Position numbers and translations under genes: made by a program. 64,000 bases of DNA from Bimastos eiseni (lineage: Eukaryota > Annelida > Clitellata > Crassiclitellata > Lumbricidae), in assembly GCA_959347315.1 (NCBI GenBank), contig OY365809.1, positions 9,034,588-9,098,587 on the forward strand, read 5' to 3'. The notes under the pieces are model-generated. The model worked only from the letters and a program-made list of their open reading frames with translations, had not been told where the DNA came from and did no database searches. Below are positions 53,027-63,538 of the stretch, piece by piece; position 1 is the stretch's first letter; every line of letters starts with the position of its first letter.

Positions 53027-54870
53027 GTTTACTACACAAAGTAGGGTAAAAAAAAGCATGCAACTTCTATCCTGGTTCAGAAAATGTAGACCTCGGATCG
53101 AGACCCGTAACTCAAAACAAACAAATACAGGAAATAATCGCCCTACTGTCGCAGCCCAGTTGTTTACTTCCGCTTGATATCGTGCAAACAAAGTAAGAGC
53201 GAAAATCTTTGGTAGGTGGGACCTGCAATGCTGGGTTTATAATCATACAATGATACGAGCAACGCAAGACAGGTACTGCCTGTGTTCGGACAGTCCCAGT
53301 TTCTAATCTTGATAAATGAAGAGGGTGACGCTTACAATCTTTGTTACGACATTGTGTAGTCAAGCAGCAACTAACCAAACCAAACTAGGCAGAATTGCGA
53401 ACTATTGACGCGCGGTTATTAATTAGGATGTAGTGGCAGCTAATTAAGACATTATACCTACGTTTAACGCGAATCATAAAATTTTGTCCTAACAAGCTGA
53501 AACAGACAACACGCCGGCTATTCGCCAATCGTGCGAACTTAAGTACTTCTAATATTATTATGATCAATCGACACAGCGCTAGGATGACCATAGGATACAA
53601 TGGTCATTAATATGCACTTTTATGTCTATGCTAATTCTTCTATCTAGGGTATACGGGTAGGCTACAACTTCAATCATATTATTCAATATTCATGCTCATT
53701 AATAATAATGTGAATATCAAAAGAGACGCCGTCGGGACAACCAGCTTAAGAAAGGCGCTTACTAAAACAATCGTTAGCCATCCAATTTAAATAAGAGATG
53801 TAATAACATAGTTTTCTATGAATGTACTTCAGGAAGTTACATGAGCGACAACAAATGCGCGTCTAATGCATGCGTCCCCAGCCTGGTGGGGAGGTATAAA
53901 CTACGAATGTTGGGGACTGCAACAGCTTGGAGCGCCTCAACACGCGGATGAAACGACCGAGAATCCTGCCAACGTCAATAGAAATAACTTCGTCAAATGA
54001 GGGCTTAACTAGTGAACAGGCCGACGATACCGGGACGATGACCAGGTATCGGAGACATGTTCTGGGCCTGCTGTGCCATGAGAGACCGCAAACCAGAGGT
54101 GAAACAAGCGGGGGGCAGAAGGGGCCCCGGCCCCGTTTTAGGCTCTGTGCTCCCCATGTACTCCCAAATCGTTTCTTTTTATGTTTCTCCAATGGCTTTT
54201 AAGATGACTTTTGTTAAGATTATTTGTGTCCCCATTTTTCAAATTTCTGGGGGCAAAATTAAAAAAGTGGGAGGCAAAAAAGTTTCCGTTTCGCGCAATA
54301 TTTTATAAAAAAAATTTATGCCCCCACTTTTCAAAACCTTGTAAACCCTCTGCCGCAAGCAAAACCCCAACCATTTGATCTCCCTGATAGGGACAAAAAT
54401 AACTTTATACCCAGATTACTGTACAAAGACATCTATTAGGCATCGAGAGTGTAGACACGCCTCATGTTCCCTAAGCGTCCACAGACTGAACCTTTCACGA
54501 AGTTAGGCCTAGTGGCCTATACTTGATGACTGAGTGACTGTTTGATTCCTCTGTAATATGAATTTGTAAGTCGCTGTGTTTTGACAGCGATATTTCTTTT
54601 CCAATAAACGATATTACATATATCTTAGAGAGTCAGGCGCAGTCAGACAGTCAGACGGCTAATATTTTAAAGGTGAATGCGTGGTGTTACTCACTTGAGG
54701 ATTGAAATAGCGAGTGACGGAGGTGGAAGATGAGAAACTAGGATAGGATATTTTATAAGTCTCTCTGTTTTGAGTGTGACTGATGGCAGCTGCTTTACAT
54801 GTTTCTAGAGTATAGACTAGTGATTAGTCACTAATTATGGACTGTTTATAGTCTCCACGCTCGCGTTCAA
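53027..54870. other. picalm 5' flank / intergenic
   Basis: Expected to hold the picalm 5' UTR and promoter, but I can point to no TATA box or initiator with confidence. 54090-54350 is odd, with gggggcagaagggg and ccccggccccg followed by short poly-A/T and ggggg/ccccc words; a loosely similar composition occurs at 48900-49080. No gene was recognised. Confidence 0.4.
53266..53362 (-). repeat. GTCGCCC-type interspersed repeat, copy 3 (diverged)
   Basis: On the - strand AAAGATTGTAAGCGTCACCC, TCTTCATTTATC and GAAACTGGGACTGTCCGAAC keep the order of the other copies, with lower identity. It lies just upstream of picalm exon 1. Confidence 0.55.
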
Positions 54871-54875
54871 TTTAA

Positions 54876-55050
54876 AATTCTCATTTTAATCTTCAGAGCT
54901 CAGCGGGATCTTGCCCCGAGATACCTGATTGACGTATTACTGCGGCCTCATTCAGTTTCCTGAGACTTTCCTCCATCCGCCCACATCGGCTTCGCTCGTT
55001 CATTAGCCTTAACCTCTTGGAGTCTTGGTTCCTCGATCTAGGAGAGCGCT
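54876..55050 (+). mobile_element. LINE RT C-terminal fragment, + orientation
   Basis: The + strand encodes RVQFKILILIFRAQRDLAPR then YLIDVLLRPHSVS, a frame break, then ARSLALTSWSLVPRSRRALA. This follows R.QFKILLL.FKALHGLAP.YL.DLL.........LVPR.R.A of CR1/L2 elements. It stops where the oppositely oriented RT begins. Confidence 0.75.
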
Positions 55051-55064
55051 GGCCCATGCAGTCT

Positions 55065-56525
55065 TGATCCAGTCTCGAAATGTGGGCTTGCTGTCGAGGG
55101 TAACCCCAAGTGTTTTGGCAGAGTCTGAAAGCGGCACAGCAATGCCCGCCAGTTCAATGCTAGAGAGCATAGGAAAAGAACGCAGGCGTCGACATGAGCC
55201 AAATACAATTGCTTCAGACTTGTCTGGGTTTATGGCCAAACCATTGAAACAGAACCATGCATATATGGATGAGAAGCATTCTTCCAGTTTTAGTTTACCA
55301 GACTGCTCAGTGTGTGACAGAGCAATATGGAGCTGAGTATCATCTGCATACTGTTGTAATTGAATTCCAAAGTGTTTAGCTATACGACTGATTGGGGAAG
55401 TAAAGACTGTAAATAATAAAGGGCCGAGGACAGATCCTTGTGGCACTCCAGCAGTGCAAAGTGTGGGCTCCGACCGAGCAGATCCAATGCCCACCTGCTG
55501 ATTGCGGTCAACCAGGTATGAAGCTAACCAGTGTAAGGAAGTCCCAGAGACACCAAAGCTTTTTGCAAGTCTTGCAAGGAGTAACTGATGGTCTACAGTG
55601 TCAAAGGCTGCACTAAGGTCAAGACACACAGAGAGGCAGGCTTTACCATTGTCAATAGATGAGAAGATGTAATCCAGTGTAGAGACAAGAGCAGTTTCCG
55701 TGGAGTAGCCTTCGCGATATGCTGACTGGTAGGGACTGAAGTTGGGAGAGGAAGTAATGTGTCTCTTGATACGCATAAGAAAAAGACGTTCAAGGATCTT
55801 GGAAATGTTATTGAGGTTGGAGATAGGTCTGAAGTTAGACAAATTGCTAGTGTCAAGGTCAGGCTTTTTAGGTAAAGGCGTGACTAAAGCAAATTTGAAG
55901 CATGAAGGAAAGCACCCTTCAGCAAAAGATAGGTTGGCCAAGTGTGCAATGAGGTGAGAGAATACATCAGAACAAGAGACGATGAGTGATGTAGGTATGA
56001 AGTCCAATGCTGATGATTTAGGAACCATGCTATTGAGAAGATTAAAGACTTCAAAGAATGTGACTGGCGGTATGTCATCGAAGGCAGGGCCGGAGAATTC
56101 GGAGTCGAGCAGCAGGTCACTCCCCACTAAATTAGCAGCACATCTAGCAATTTTACATTTAAGATCAATAAGTTTGTTAACAAAAATGCAGCAAAATTTG
56201 CACACAGAGTCTGATGTTCTGTGTCTGACCGTTGGCCGTTGCTTCTATCCTTTGAGTGTAGAAGACGCTGAGCGATGCGCCATCGGTCCCGAGGATTATC
56301 AGCACTTTCAAGTTGACTGCAGAAATGCGAGCTTCGTGAATCGCTTATGAGTTTATTTGTTACACGACAGTGTCGACGATAACACAGCCTATCCTCATCA
56401 GGTCCAGAAGGTTTCCACTTTCTTTCAAGTCGACGACGTTCTTTCTTCGCACGGGATGCTTCAGATGAGAGCCATCTAGTAATAGGTTTAGATGGTCGCC
56501 TGTAGCAAGTCTGAATCGGAGTGAG
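55065..56525 (-). pseudogene. CR1/L2-like LINE reverse transcriptase, 5'-truncated and frameshifted
   Basis: The - strand from 56525 encodes TPIQTCYRRPSKPITRWLSS and an Arg/Lys-rich pre-RT region, shifts frame in a T run near 56189 (FAAF|FVNKL), and continues in a frame open to 55009. RT motifs in order: LVTPLPKKPDLDTSNLSNFR, LSVCLDLSAAFDTVDH, AGVPQGSVLGPLLFTVF and the catalytic QYADDTQ. It ends at VTLDSKPTFRDWIK, where family homology is lost (the frame continues as SALLDRGTKTPRG). The endonuclease domain is absent, as is typical of 5' truncation during target-primed reverse transcription. The catalytic YADD is intact, but the copy is dead because of the frameshift and missing ends. Confidence 0.92.
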
Positions 56526-56831
56526 TATTCAATGTATGGTGAGTTGGTGACTAGCCTAAACTCCGCTTTAACTCAGTGCGCTTGCCAACATCTTACTTGG
56601 CTTAAACGCCTAGACATAGGCGCTGCCCGAGAGCCAAAAGTTCAACTCTTTACCACAAATGCAATTAATTATAGCCTATACGTATGTTTGCATACACACA
56701 CGTAGACCTAATTATGTATCATGCGTGCGAGTCAGTAAATTTTAGATATGGAACCTGCGAGTCTGCAACGTTAGTTGAATTGGAACTTCTTAGAAGGTTT
56801 TAGGCTTATGTCCGCTCGATATATGGCCTAC

Positions 56832-57118
56832 TCCGAAGGTTCGATAGTCCGAAGATTCTATACTCCGACATCAATTTAACTAGAATCTGGATTAATTAAT
56901 GAAAAGAATGTGTAAAATTGGGAGCTGGATTGATATGAATAGAATCACGCCTAAATGGACGCTGGATGAATGAAAAGAATGGTGTAATCCAACTTCTAGC
57001 CAAACATAATTCTTCTCATCATCAATCCAGCTACCATTAAAGCCGCAATCTAATCACCTATCGTCTGGGTCAATCTTCGGACTATCGAACCTTCAGATTA
57101 TCGAACCTTCGGACTATA
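56832..57118. mobile_element. DNA element with iterated CGAAGGTTCGATAGTC ends
   Basis: The left end has CCGAAGGTTCGATAGTCCGA (56833-56852). The right end carries the reverse complement, with the word repeated two to three times (57073-57118). The interior has GGGAGCTGGATTGAT and ATGAAAAGAATG words shared with the neighbouring element. It has no ORF. A MITE-like or foldback structure; class unknown. Confidence 0.6.
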
Positions 57119-57265
57119 GACAACAAAAACCGTTTAGGCTAGATATCAAAATGGGATATGTAAAGTTCTAGACTCGCGTTGCCTATTAGGTTCTACAGTT
57201 GCACAATAACATTTCGGCCAAATAATGTTTAGGCCAATAACCTACTGTCAAAAACGACGGTACGT

Positions 57266-57780
57266 GACGTTTTGGCGCAGACGTTTTGGCGCAGATGTCT
57301 GATACAATAATATTGTATATTAGGCCTATATATTATATAAATACATTATATGGCAATCTGCCATATAATTATCCCACATGGCAAATCAGGTTAAGCCTCG
57401 GGAGCGTCGGTAGTAGAAGGATCCGTGAAAAGAATCATGTTCAACTATACATAGAAGCTGGATCAATGAAAAGGATACTGTACAACTGGGAGCTGGATTG
57501 ACGAAAAGAATCATGCTTAAATGGAAGCTGAATTGATGAAAAATAATGCCGCTTAATTGGAAGCGGGGTTGATAAAAAGATTGTGACTAAAAGTGTTCCA
57601 TGACGAGTAGAATTCTCATATCCGTCCCGCTTATTATTTAGGCATGAGTCTTTTCATCATTTCAGTTCCTAGTTTAGCATTATTATTATCATCGATCATA
57701 CTTCGACTTACATTATATAGCGTATGCGATATCTGCGCCAAAACGTCCTACGCCAAAACGTCCTATGCCAAAACGATTAG
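57266..57780. mobile_element. DNA element with iterated GACGTTTTGGCGCAGA ends
   Basis: GACGTTTTGGCGCAGA occurs twice at 57266-57295, and its inverted forms (TCTGCGCCAAAACGTC, CTACGCCAAAACGTC, CTATGCCAAAACGATT) three times at 57732-57780. The interior has about four copies of a ~36-base GGAAGCTGGATTGATGAAAA then GAATCATGCTTAA unit (57416-57600), also present in the element at 56832. Repeated terminal words suggest transposase-binding sites at both ends. There is no transposase. Confidence 0.65.
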
Positions 57781-58347
57781 CCAAACTACGTAGCTACTTA
57801 ACGGCTATATAGACACTCAGCCTTTTGGTTTCTCAAGAACCAATTACGACCCTCACTCGTGATAGTGGTGGCGGCAGGGGTGACGATCCCGGAGGACATG
57901 TGATATTTATATATACATGTATATATATATGTGTGGATTATGCAACATATATGATATCATACATAACATTTCTCACGCCTGTTCGCTAAATCGTGTAATA
58001 ATACTTTTATGATCATTTGAAACTTACCTTTTTGTTCGGGATGGTGAGTTTTGGACAATTTTGAGTAGGCCTAGTTACCACGAAAGAGCGCTACATGCGT
58101 CCATGTCCTGCGCTTGCAGACGTCTGAATAAAGAACATACTTACTTACCCACCAATCTATTGGATTCGTTAAAAGCCTTAATAAAAATTCATTCTCACCT
58201 AGCTCCAACCACGAGTCAACTGAATCGTATTTAGTCGTTCCTGGCCGGAATTGTGATCCGTCGAGTAGCGAGCGTCATTCTGCCAATGCATCACTGCATC
58301 ACAGGTCACGAAGGAAGGAATTCTAACGGCAAAATCTAGCCTGCCAT

Positions 58348-59740
58348 GTCAGGTGACAGAATAGCGGTGTCAGCGGTGGCGGTGTCTTACGGGGCTTCCA
58401 GTCCTCACAGCCTCGCCAGAATCCAAAGACACATTATAAGTCTGGACATATATCTAGATCCTATTGGAAGGTATACTGACGGTCAGAAGAAATGACCCTG
58501 TCAGGGATTGATGGTGCCAGAGCTGACTAGCTGTTGCCCTAGAATACAATGCGAAAGCAACAGCTAGAGCCACATGTCAGATAACAGATTTGCGGTGTCA
58601 GTGGCGGCGGTGCCTTGTCTTACGGAGCTTCCAGTCCTGGCAGACTCACCAGAAATGAAAGATCCAAAAACAGAATAAAAGTCCGGACAGCTATAGATTT
58701 AGGGCATATGAAAGTATACTGACGGTCAGAAGAAATGACCTTGTCAGGGATTGACGGTGCCAGAAAAGAAAGCTTCAAAGACAGATTAAAAGTCCGGACA
58801 TATTCATTATATCTAAAACCTATTGGAAAGTATACTGACGATCAGAAGAAATGACCCTGTCAGAGCTGACAGAGCTGACAGGCGGACGGACTAGCTGCTG
58901 CTCTCGAATACAGTTCGATAGTAACAGCTAGCCAGCGCCCTGTGACAGATAACAGAGTTGCGGCGTCTGTGGCGACGGTGCCATGCATTACGGAGCTTCC
59001 AGTCCGACAGTCTCGCCAGAAATGAAAGATCCAAAGACAGATTAAAAGTCCGGACAGATATCTAGAGCTTATAGAAATTATACTGACGGTCAGAAGAAAT
59101 GACCCTGTCAGGGATTGACGGTGCAAGAGCTGACAGAGCTGACAGGCGGACGGACTAGCTGTTACCCTCGAATACAATTCGATAGTAACGGTTAATAGTA
59201 ACAGCTAGCTAGCGCCCGATGTCAGATAACAGATTCGCGGTGTCAGTGACGACGGTGCCATGTCTTACGGGGCTTCCAGTCCTGACAGCCTCGCCAGAAA
59301 TGAAAGATCCAAAGACAGATTAAAAGTCCGGACATAATTATATCTAAAGTCTGTTGGAAGGGATACTAACGGTCAGAAGAAATGACCGTCAGGAATTGAC
59401 GGTGCCAGAGCTGACAGGCGGAAGGACTAGCTGTTGTCCTCGAATACAATTGGAGAGCAACAGCTAGAGCCACAAATCAGATAGCAGATTTGCTGTTTCA
59501 GTTACGGCGGTGCCATATATCTTACGAAGCTTTCAGTCCTGGCAGCTTCGCCAGAATTGAAAGATCCAAAGACATACTAAAAGATATAAGAGATAATAAG
59601 AGATATCTAGAGCCTATGGAAAGTATACTGACGGTCAGAAAAAATGAACATGTCAGGTATTGACGGTACCAGAGCTGACAGAGCTGACTGCAGCGCTGAC
59701 AGGCGGCCAGGACGGACGGTGCCAAAACTGTCGGAGTTTT
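58348..59740 (+). repeat. Satellite-like array, ~270-bp units with conserved hairpin
   Basis: Five units (starts near 58348, 58578, 58945, 59224 and 59479). Each has, in order, CAGATAACAGATTTGCGGTG, CTTACGGAGCTTCCAGTCCT, CGCCAGAAATGAAAGATCCA, AAAGTCCGGACA, TATACTGACGGTCAGAAGAA and GGATTGACGGTGCCAGAGCT. Four units end in a CTAGCTGTTGC...GCAACAGCTAG palindrome. Unit 2 is longer through an internal partial duplication. No coding capacity; short - strand frames are artefacts. Confidence 0.93.
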
Positions 59741-59904
59741 TTTACCTGTGTAATTAATCAATACGCTTATGCTGGAGCTTTAATTGAGTTTCTTAAAGCC
59801 AATAAAATATTGTAAGGAAAATAATGTAGACTCCTACACATCAAATGTCTTAGACTTACATGTATGAACTGTTTGCTAGTAGTAGTTTCATATAATCGAC
59901 ACTG

Positions 59905-60135
59905 TGTGATAACATAGATCATTGGCGTCGCCCTTTTTCCTTTATCCAGGCTTTGGACTGGCACTGTCAGAATGCAACCTGTGGCGGAATTGAATTGTTT
60001 GCTGGTGTGTTGTTGATTTTTTGATGACAACGTTCCATGTCGAAGATGATTTGGTGTCGCCCTCCTCCTTTCTTCAGGCTTGGGACTGGCACTGTCGAAG
60101 TCCTAATAGTGGCAAAGTTGAACTGTTTGTTAGCG
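59905..60135 (+). repeat. GTCGCCC-type interspersed repeat, copies 4 and 5 in tandem
   Basis: Copies at 59905-60012 and 60028-60135 lie head-to-tail. Shared words are GATGATTTGGTGTCGCCCTC, CAGGCTTGGGACTGGCACTG, GTGGCGGAATTGAATTGTTT and AACGTTCCATGTCGAAG. These are the best-preserved copies in the window and define a unit of roughly 120 bases. Confidence 0.85.
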
Positions 60136-60424
60136 TTGTCCATGTTTATGTAGTCCAGCTGTTGTAAGTAAGGGTACTTGTTGCAGGGTCATGTCAATCG
60201 CTATTGGACATTAGTCTAGACGTTATTAGGCCACGCCTTCAGCAACCAATCCGAATGCTATGGATTCTGGACACTAACATTAGAAGGCCTATACATATCG
60301 CATTTGGTCTAGAGCAAGTCAGTGACGCATATCATCCCTGTCATGGATGTGTCGTTAAATAAACTTATTACACACACACACCGAGCAAGTCAGAGTGGCA
60401 TAGCTTAACCTATCCTGTGCATTA

Positions 60425-60900
60425 GGGGTCGTCCATAGATGACGTCCGCAAAAAACCTACTTTTTCATCCCTCCCCTTGTCCGCATTTGTCCGCATCACA
60501 CTGACACCCCTCTCCACCTCTATCGGACGTCCGCATCACACATGCATCAGTCACAATTGCAACTGCTGATAATTATTTTACTGCATCGCCTTTTAATCGA
60601 CATTTCTTGACAGAATAAGATTGAATAACAGCTATGTAAAAAAACTTAAATTTAATAAACGCTTACTTGCATGTAAGCTTGGTTTATCATTCTCTCAAAT
60701 GCGAAGTATAACCTAAAGCTACTAACAAACAACTAAGATTATGACGTAATTACCATTAGACGTGATTTTGACGATAATTTAGGTAGTTATATGCGGACAT
60801 CCGCGTAGTCCATGACCTCTCCTCTGTCGGGGCCTATCCGCATTTCCCATAGCCCTATGGACCTTACCCCTCGTTGCGGACGTCCTTTGTGGATGACCCC
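60425..60900. mobile_element. PIF/Harbinger-like MITE, 476 bp
   Basis: The left end GGGGTCGTCCATAGATGACG(TCCGCA) and the inverted right end GGGGTCATCCACAAAGGACG(TCCGCA) agree at 22 of 26 positions and are flanked by TTA on both sides (60422-60424, 60901-60903). GTCCGCAT words are repeated inside both ends. No transposase frame. Confidence 0.75.
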
Positions 60901-61012
60901 TTAGCTGGTATAGTAGGCCTATTATTAAAGTATTGAAGTAGACATGTTGCAGTTATACGTTAACTTATAATATACGCCAGCGGCTTTCAATCGGTGGTAC
61001 GCGCATACCTTT

Positions 61013-61300
61013 GTGGTACGCGTACGCGTACCACTACGAGCTTCTCTCCGCTCATCTGTTATTACTGCTCCCCGTATGCGCACTGCTACGGCCCAAACAA
61101 GGAGCTTTACTTATGTAGGACCCTACAGTTGGAATAGTCTTCCCCTTCCCTTAGGGCGGAGCTCCTCGTTCTCTTTTTTGTTCTGTCTCGGAAGCGCTTG
61201 AGGACCTGTTTGTTTACTACTAGTACCTAGTCGTCGACTTGGGTCGGGAGCGCCGCTGATTTGAGCAACACTTTAAAAATGTTCATTTGCAATTTACAAT
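61013..61300 (+). mobile_element. LINE 3' part, + orientation
   Basis: Encodes RVPLRASLRSSVITAPRMRT then ATAQTRSFTYVGPYSWNSLP and LPLGRSSSFSFLFCLGSA, the CR1/L2 ORF2 C-terminus, followed by a short 3' UTR with CTTGGGTCGGGAGC and ending near CACTTTAAAAATGTTCATTT. 5'-truncated. Confidence 0.82.
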
Positions 61301-61880
61301 GGGTTGGGACCTACTGTACGCCAGCTGTTGCCAAGGGGCAGGCCTACACACACAAATTTTTTATTTTAAATATTTCGTGCAGAAACAGATAATAATCGCA
61401 GGTTTTTAAATGCCATATATGTGTACATTGTAGGCCTAGAGAGCTATACTATCTATAACAGTATACTATAGAATACTAAATATTTTAAATTTTTTTATTT
61501 TTTTATTTTATTCTCTGATTATAGGCTATCTATTCTTTGTTTGTCCCAGAAACAACGTCACAGCTTTTTCATATATAATAATTTAGCAAAATTCCATTAA
61601 TAATATTGTCATTTATATCCAATATTCTTATTCTAATAATCTATTCTAATAAAATAAATTACCAAAGAACGCTTCTGACGAGTTTTTTTCTGTTGTTATA
61701 CGCACACAAATATTTTTTAAGTTTGGGGTGCAACAAAAAAGAAGTTTGGGAACTGCTAATTTAAGTGATCGAATCTAAACGGACTGCAAAATATTTCAAG
61801 ATCTTTCAGTAAGCTGAACCTACAGCTCTAAACCATAGCTGATAGGCCCGTCTGAAACATTAGCATATTAAAATAAACCA
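61301..61880. other. AT-rich non-coding stretch
   Basis: Poly-T/A and TTATTT-rich DNA (61480-61520, 61600-61660). No gene is seen. Confidence 0.6.
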
Positions 61881-61885
61881 TTCAC

Positions 61886-61987
61886 CTTGTGCGTCCGAGA
61901 TTCTTGCGTTCAACCGAAGTCCTCCTCGTGACTCCAGTAGAAGGAATCTAATCGTCTTCCGATGGAAGCGACGAACAGGTCTTTCTT
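61886..61987 (-). CDS. Putative second exon paired with 62480-62610
   Basis: Bounded by acceptor ttgaatgcag and donor gtgaat on the - strand. Spliced in phase to the exon at 62480-62610 it adds RRKTCSSLPSEDD and stops at 61950-61948, giving a 56-residue protein. The other frame (EERPVRRFHRKTIRFLLLES...) is open through the whole exon but is out of phase with that start. Either the pairing or the frame choice may be wrong. Confidence 0.25.
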
Positions 61988-62479
61988 CTGCATTCAACAA
62001 AAACCAAAATATTGTAAATATATAATTTTTGCGCTTAGAAGTCACCGAGTCTCGATAACTTAATTAGCCTATTCTTGATAAAACAAAGGATTTGTTTTAT
62101 ATAAACAATAATTATAAGAAATTAAATAAATAAACTTAAATTTAAATATATAGAAACATGCCTTGATCAACTGATTCAAATAAATTTAAAAATTGAATTT
62201 AAAAATTAGATAAAAGCCTTATCTATAATAAAATTATGTATCTTGGCGAATGCAAAAGTCACTGAGTCTCACAAGCTTACAGAAATAAAACCCAAGTAGG
62301 CCCCTATAGCCTATAGGCCTACATATATCTTATGGTGCTACAGAAGTTACAATGAGTCTGATCGAAGAAGGCGTTACTTCGAAAATTTCAGCCTACACCC
62401 ACAAATCGTTACAACGATAGTTCTGTAAATTACAAAGTTCGATTTTTTTAAATCGTTGTTTGTAATAATTTGGGTCTAC

Positions 62480-62610
62480 CTGATGCCCTTTGATGAAGAT
62501 TCGATCGCAACATCTGTTGGCGCAGCAGAAATAGGATGAACTTCGATGAATAACTGCTGATTTTCAGAAAATTTATTTTGAAATTGTCCAAATTTTAATG
62601 CGTCTTCCAT
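62480..62610 (-). CDS. Putative first coding exon of an unrecognised gene
   Basis: The - strand ATG at 62610 opens 43 codons (MEDALKFGQFQNKFSENQQL then FIEVHPISAAPTDVAIESSS, KGI) and runs into a good donor, cag|gtagac, leaving phase 2. A palindromic CRE lies 16 bases before the ATG and a CCAAT box about 87 bases before it. An open run of this length can occur by chance, and I recognise no family. Confidence 0.35.
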
Positions 62611-62626
62611 GGACGTTTAACTGTAA

Positions 62627-62634
62627 TGACGTCA
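62627..62634. promoter_or_regulatory. Palindromic CRE (TGACGTCA)
   Basis: A perfect CREB/ATF site 16 bases upstream of the putative - strand ATG at 62610, with ATTGG (inverted CCAAT) at 62697-62701. The spacing suits a core promoter for a - strand transcript, but the site may be fortuitous. Confidence 0.4.
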
Positions 62635-62699
62635 ATGGTCTGTCTCTTTCAAGCAGCTGAGACAATACTTGACGCAATCATTATCTTCGTAATCTCATT

Positions 62700-63538
62700 G
62701 GCCTTTAGCAAAGTTCGAGCGCTTTTGGGATCTAAGTGTGTAAGTAAGTAAGTGAGTATATTCCTTTTTTGACTAACTGCATACATCCATAGTTTGGTGC
62801 ATAATAAATTTTAAGGTTGTATGCTAATTAAACAGGATAATCGCGCTATAGATATTCTGCCTGCTGGGCATGAAGGCAATTACAACGTGAAAAAATTTGC
62901 AAGTCAGTGAGTAAGTTTATATACAGGAAACCGTTGAAATTCCAAAGGGGAGGTAATGCGTTGTGGGCGCCCATGGTTGCATTCATTTTCTTGCACATGA
63001 AAATTATGATGCGAATAAGAAGTGAAATCCATACAAACGTTTTGCCTAAATAGAAGAATTCTGGAAATTTTATTTATGCAAATTCTAGTAAAATTGAATT
63101 TATGGCCTCGCATCTGACTATCTTCGCTACCTCTGTGATTCTACATTGCTACTTTACTTTGATTGTACCGAGTCACCGCTTTCTGCGCTCTACTCATCGA
63201 CCCATTTGCGCTCAACAGCTACTTAAAAAATCGTGCCTTCTCGGTGTTTGACCCCTCGCTTCGTACGAATAAGTGACCTCCATTCTCCTCGGTCGTTGCT
63301 TCAAGTTAATTTCTTCCCTTTGTGTCAGTTCAAGTGCAGTGATATATAACAATCAATAACTCAAACATATACAGGCTTAGTATGCAACTATGCAGGCCCG
63401 TAAAATGTATATAATATATACAAAATATGCATACTATATATATATATTTGTGTATGTATATATTTTAAAACAACTATGTAGCTACAAAAGACTAGTAGGC
63501 CTATAGGCCATTGCTGTCTCACAGCACTGATACAGCAG
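62700..63538. other. Non-coding stretch
   Basis: Unique AT-rich sequence with a short TATATA run at 63408-63460. No gene is supported. Confidence 0.5.

Noticed and set aside
53027..53191. Upstream in-frame extension of picalm exon 1
   Set aside because: A good splice acceptor lies just before the chosen ATG, and family members start within about a dozen residues of the SGQS motif.
53863..54202. Open frames on both strands upstream of picalm
   Set aside because: Overlapping frames on opposite strands in a GGGGCC-rich low-complexity stretch; no family recognised.
54876..56525. Interpretation as a twin-primed (5'-inverted) LINE insertion
   Set aside because: Twin priming joins fragments head-to-head; here the RT C-terminal sides face each other.
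58860..59761. Repeated - strand frames (CQLCQLLHRQSL and similar)
   Set aside because: They follow the ~270-bp satellite unit and are not conserved as a frame between units.
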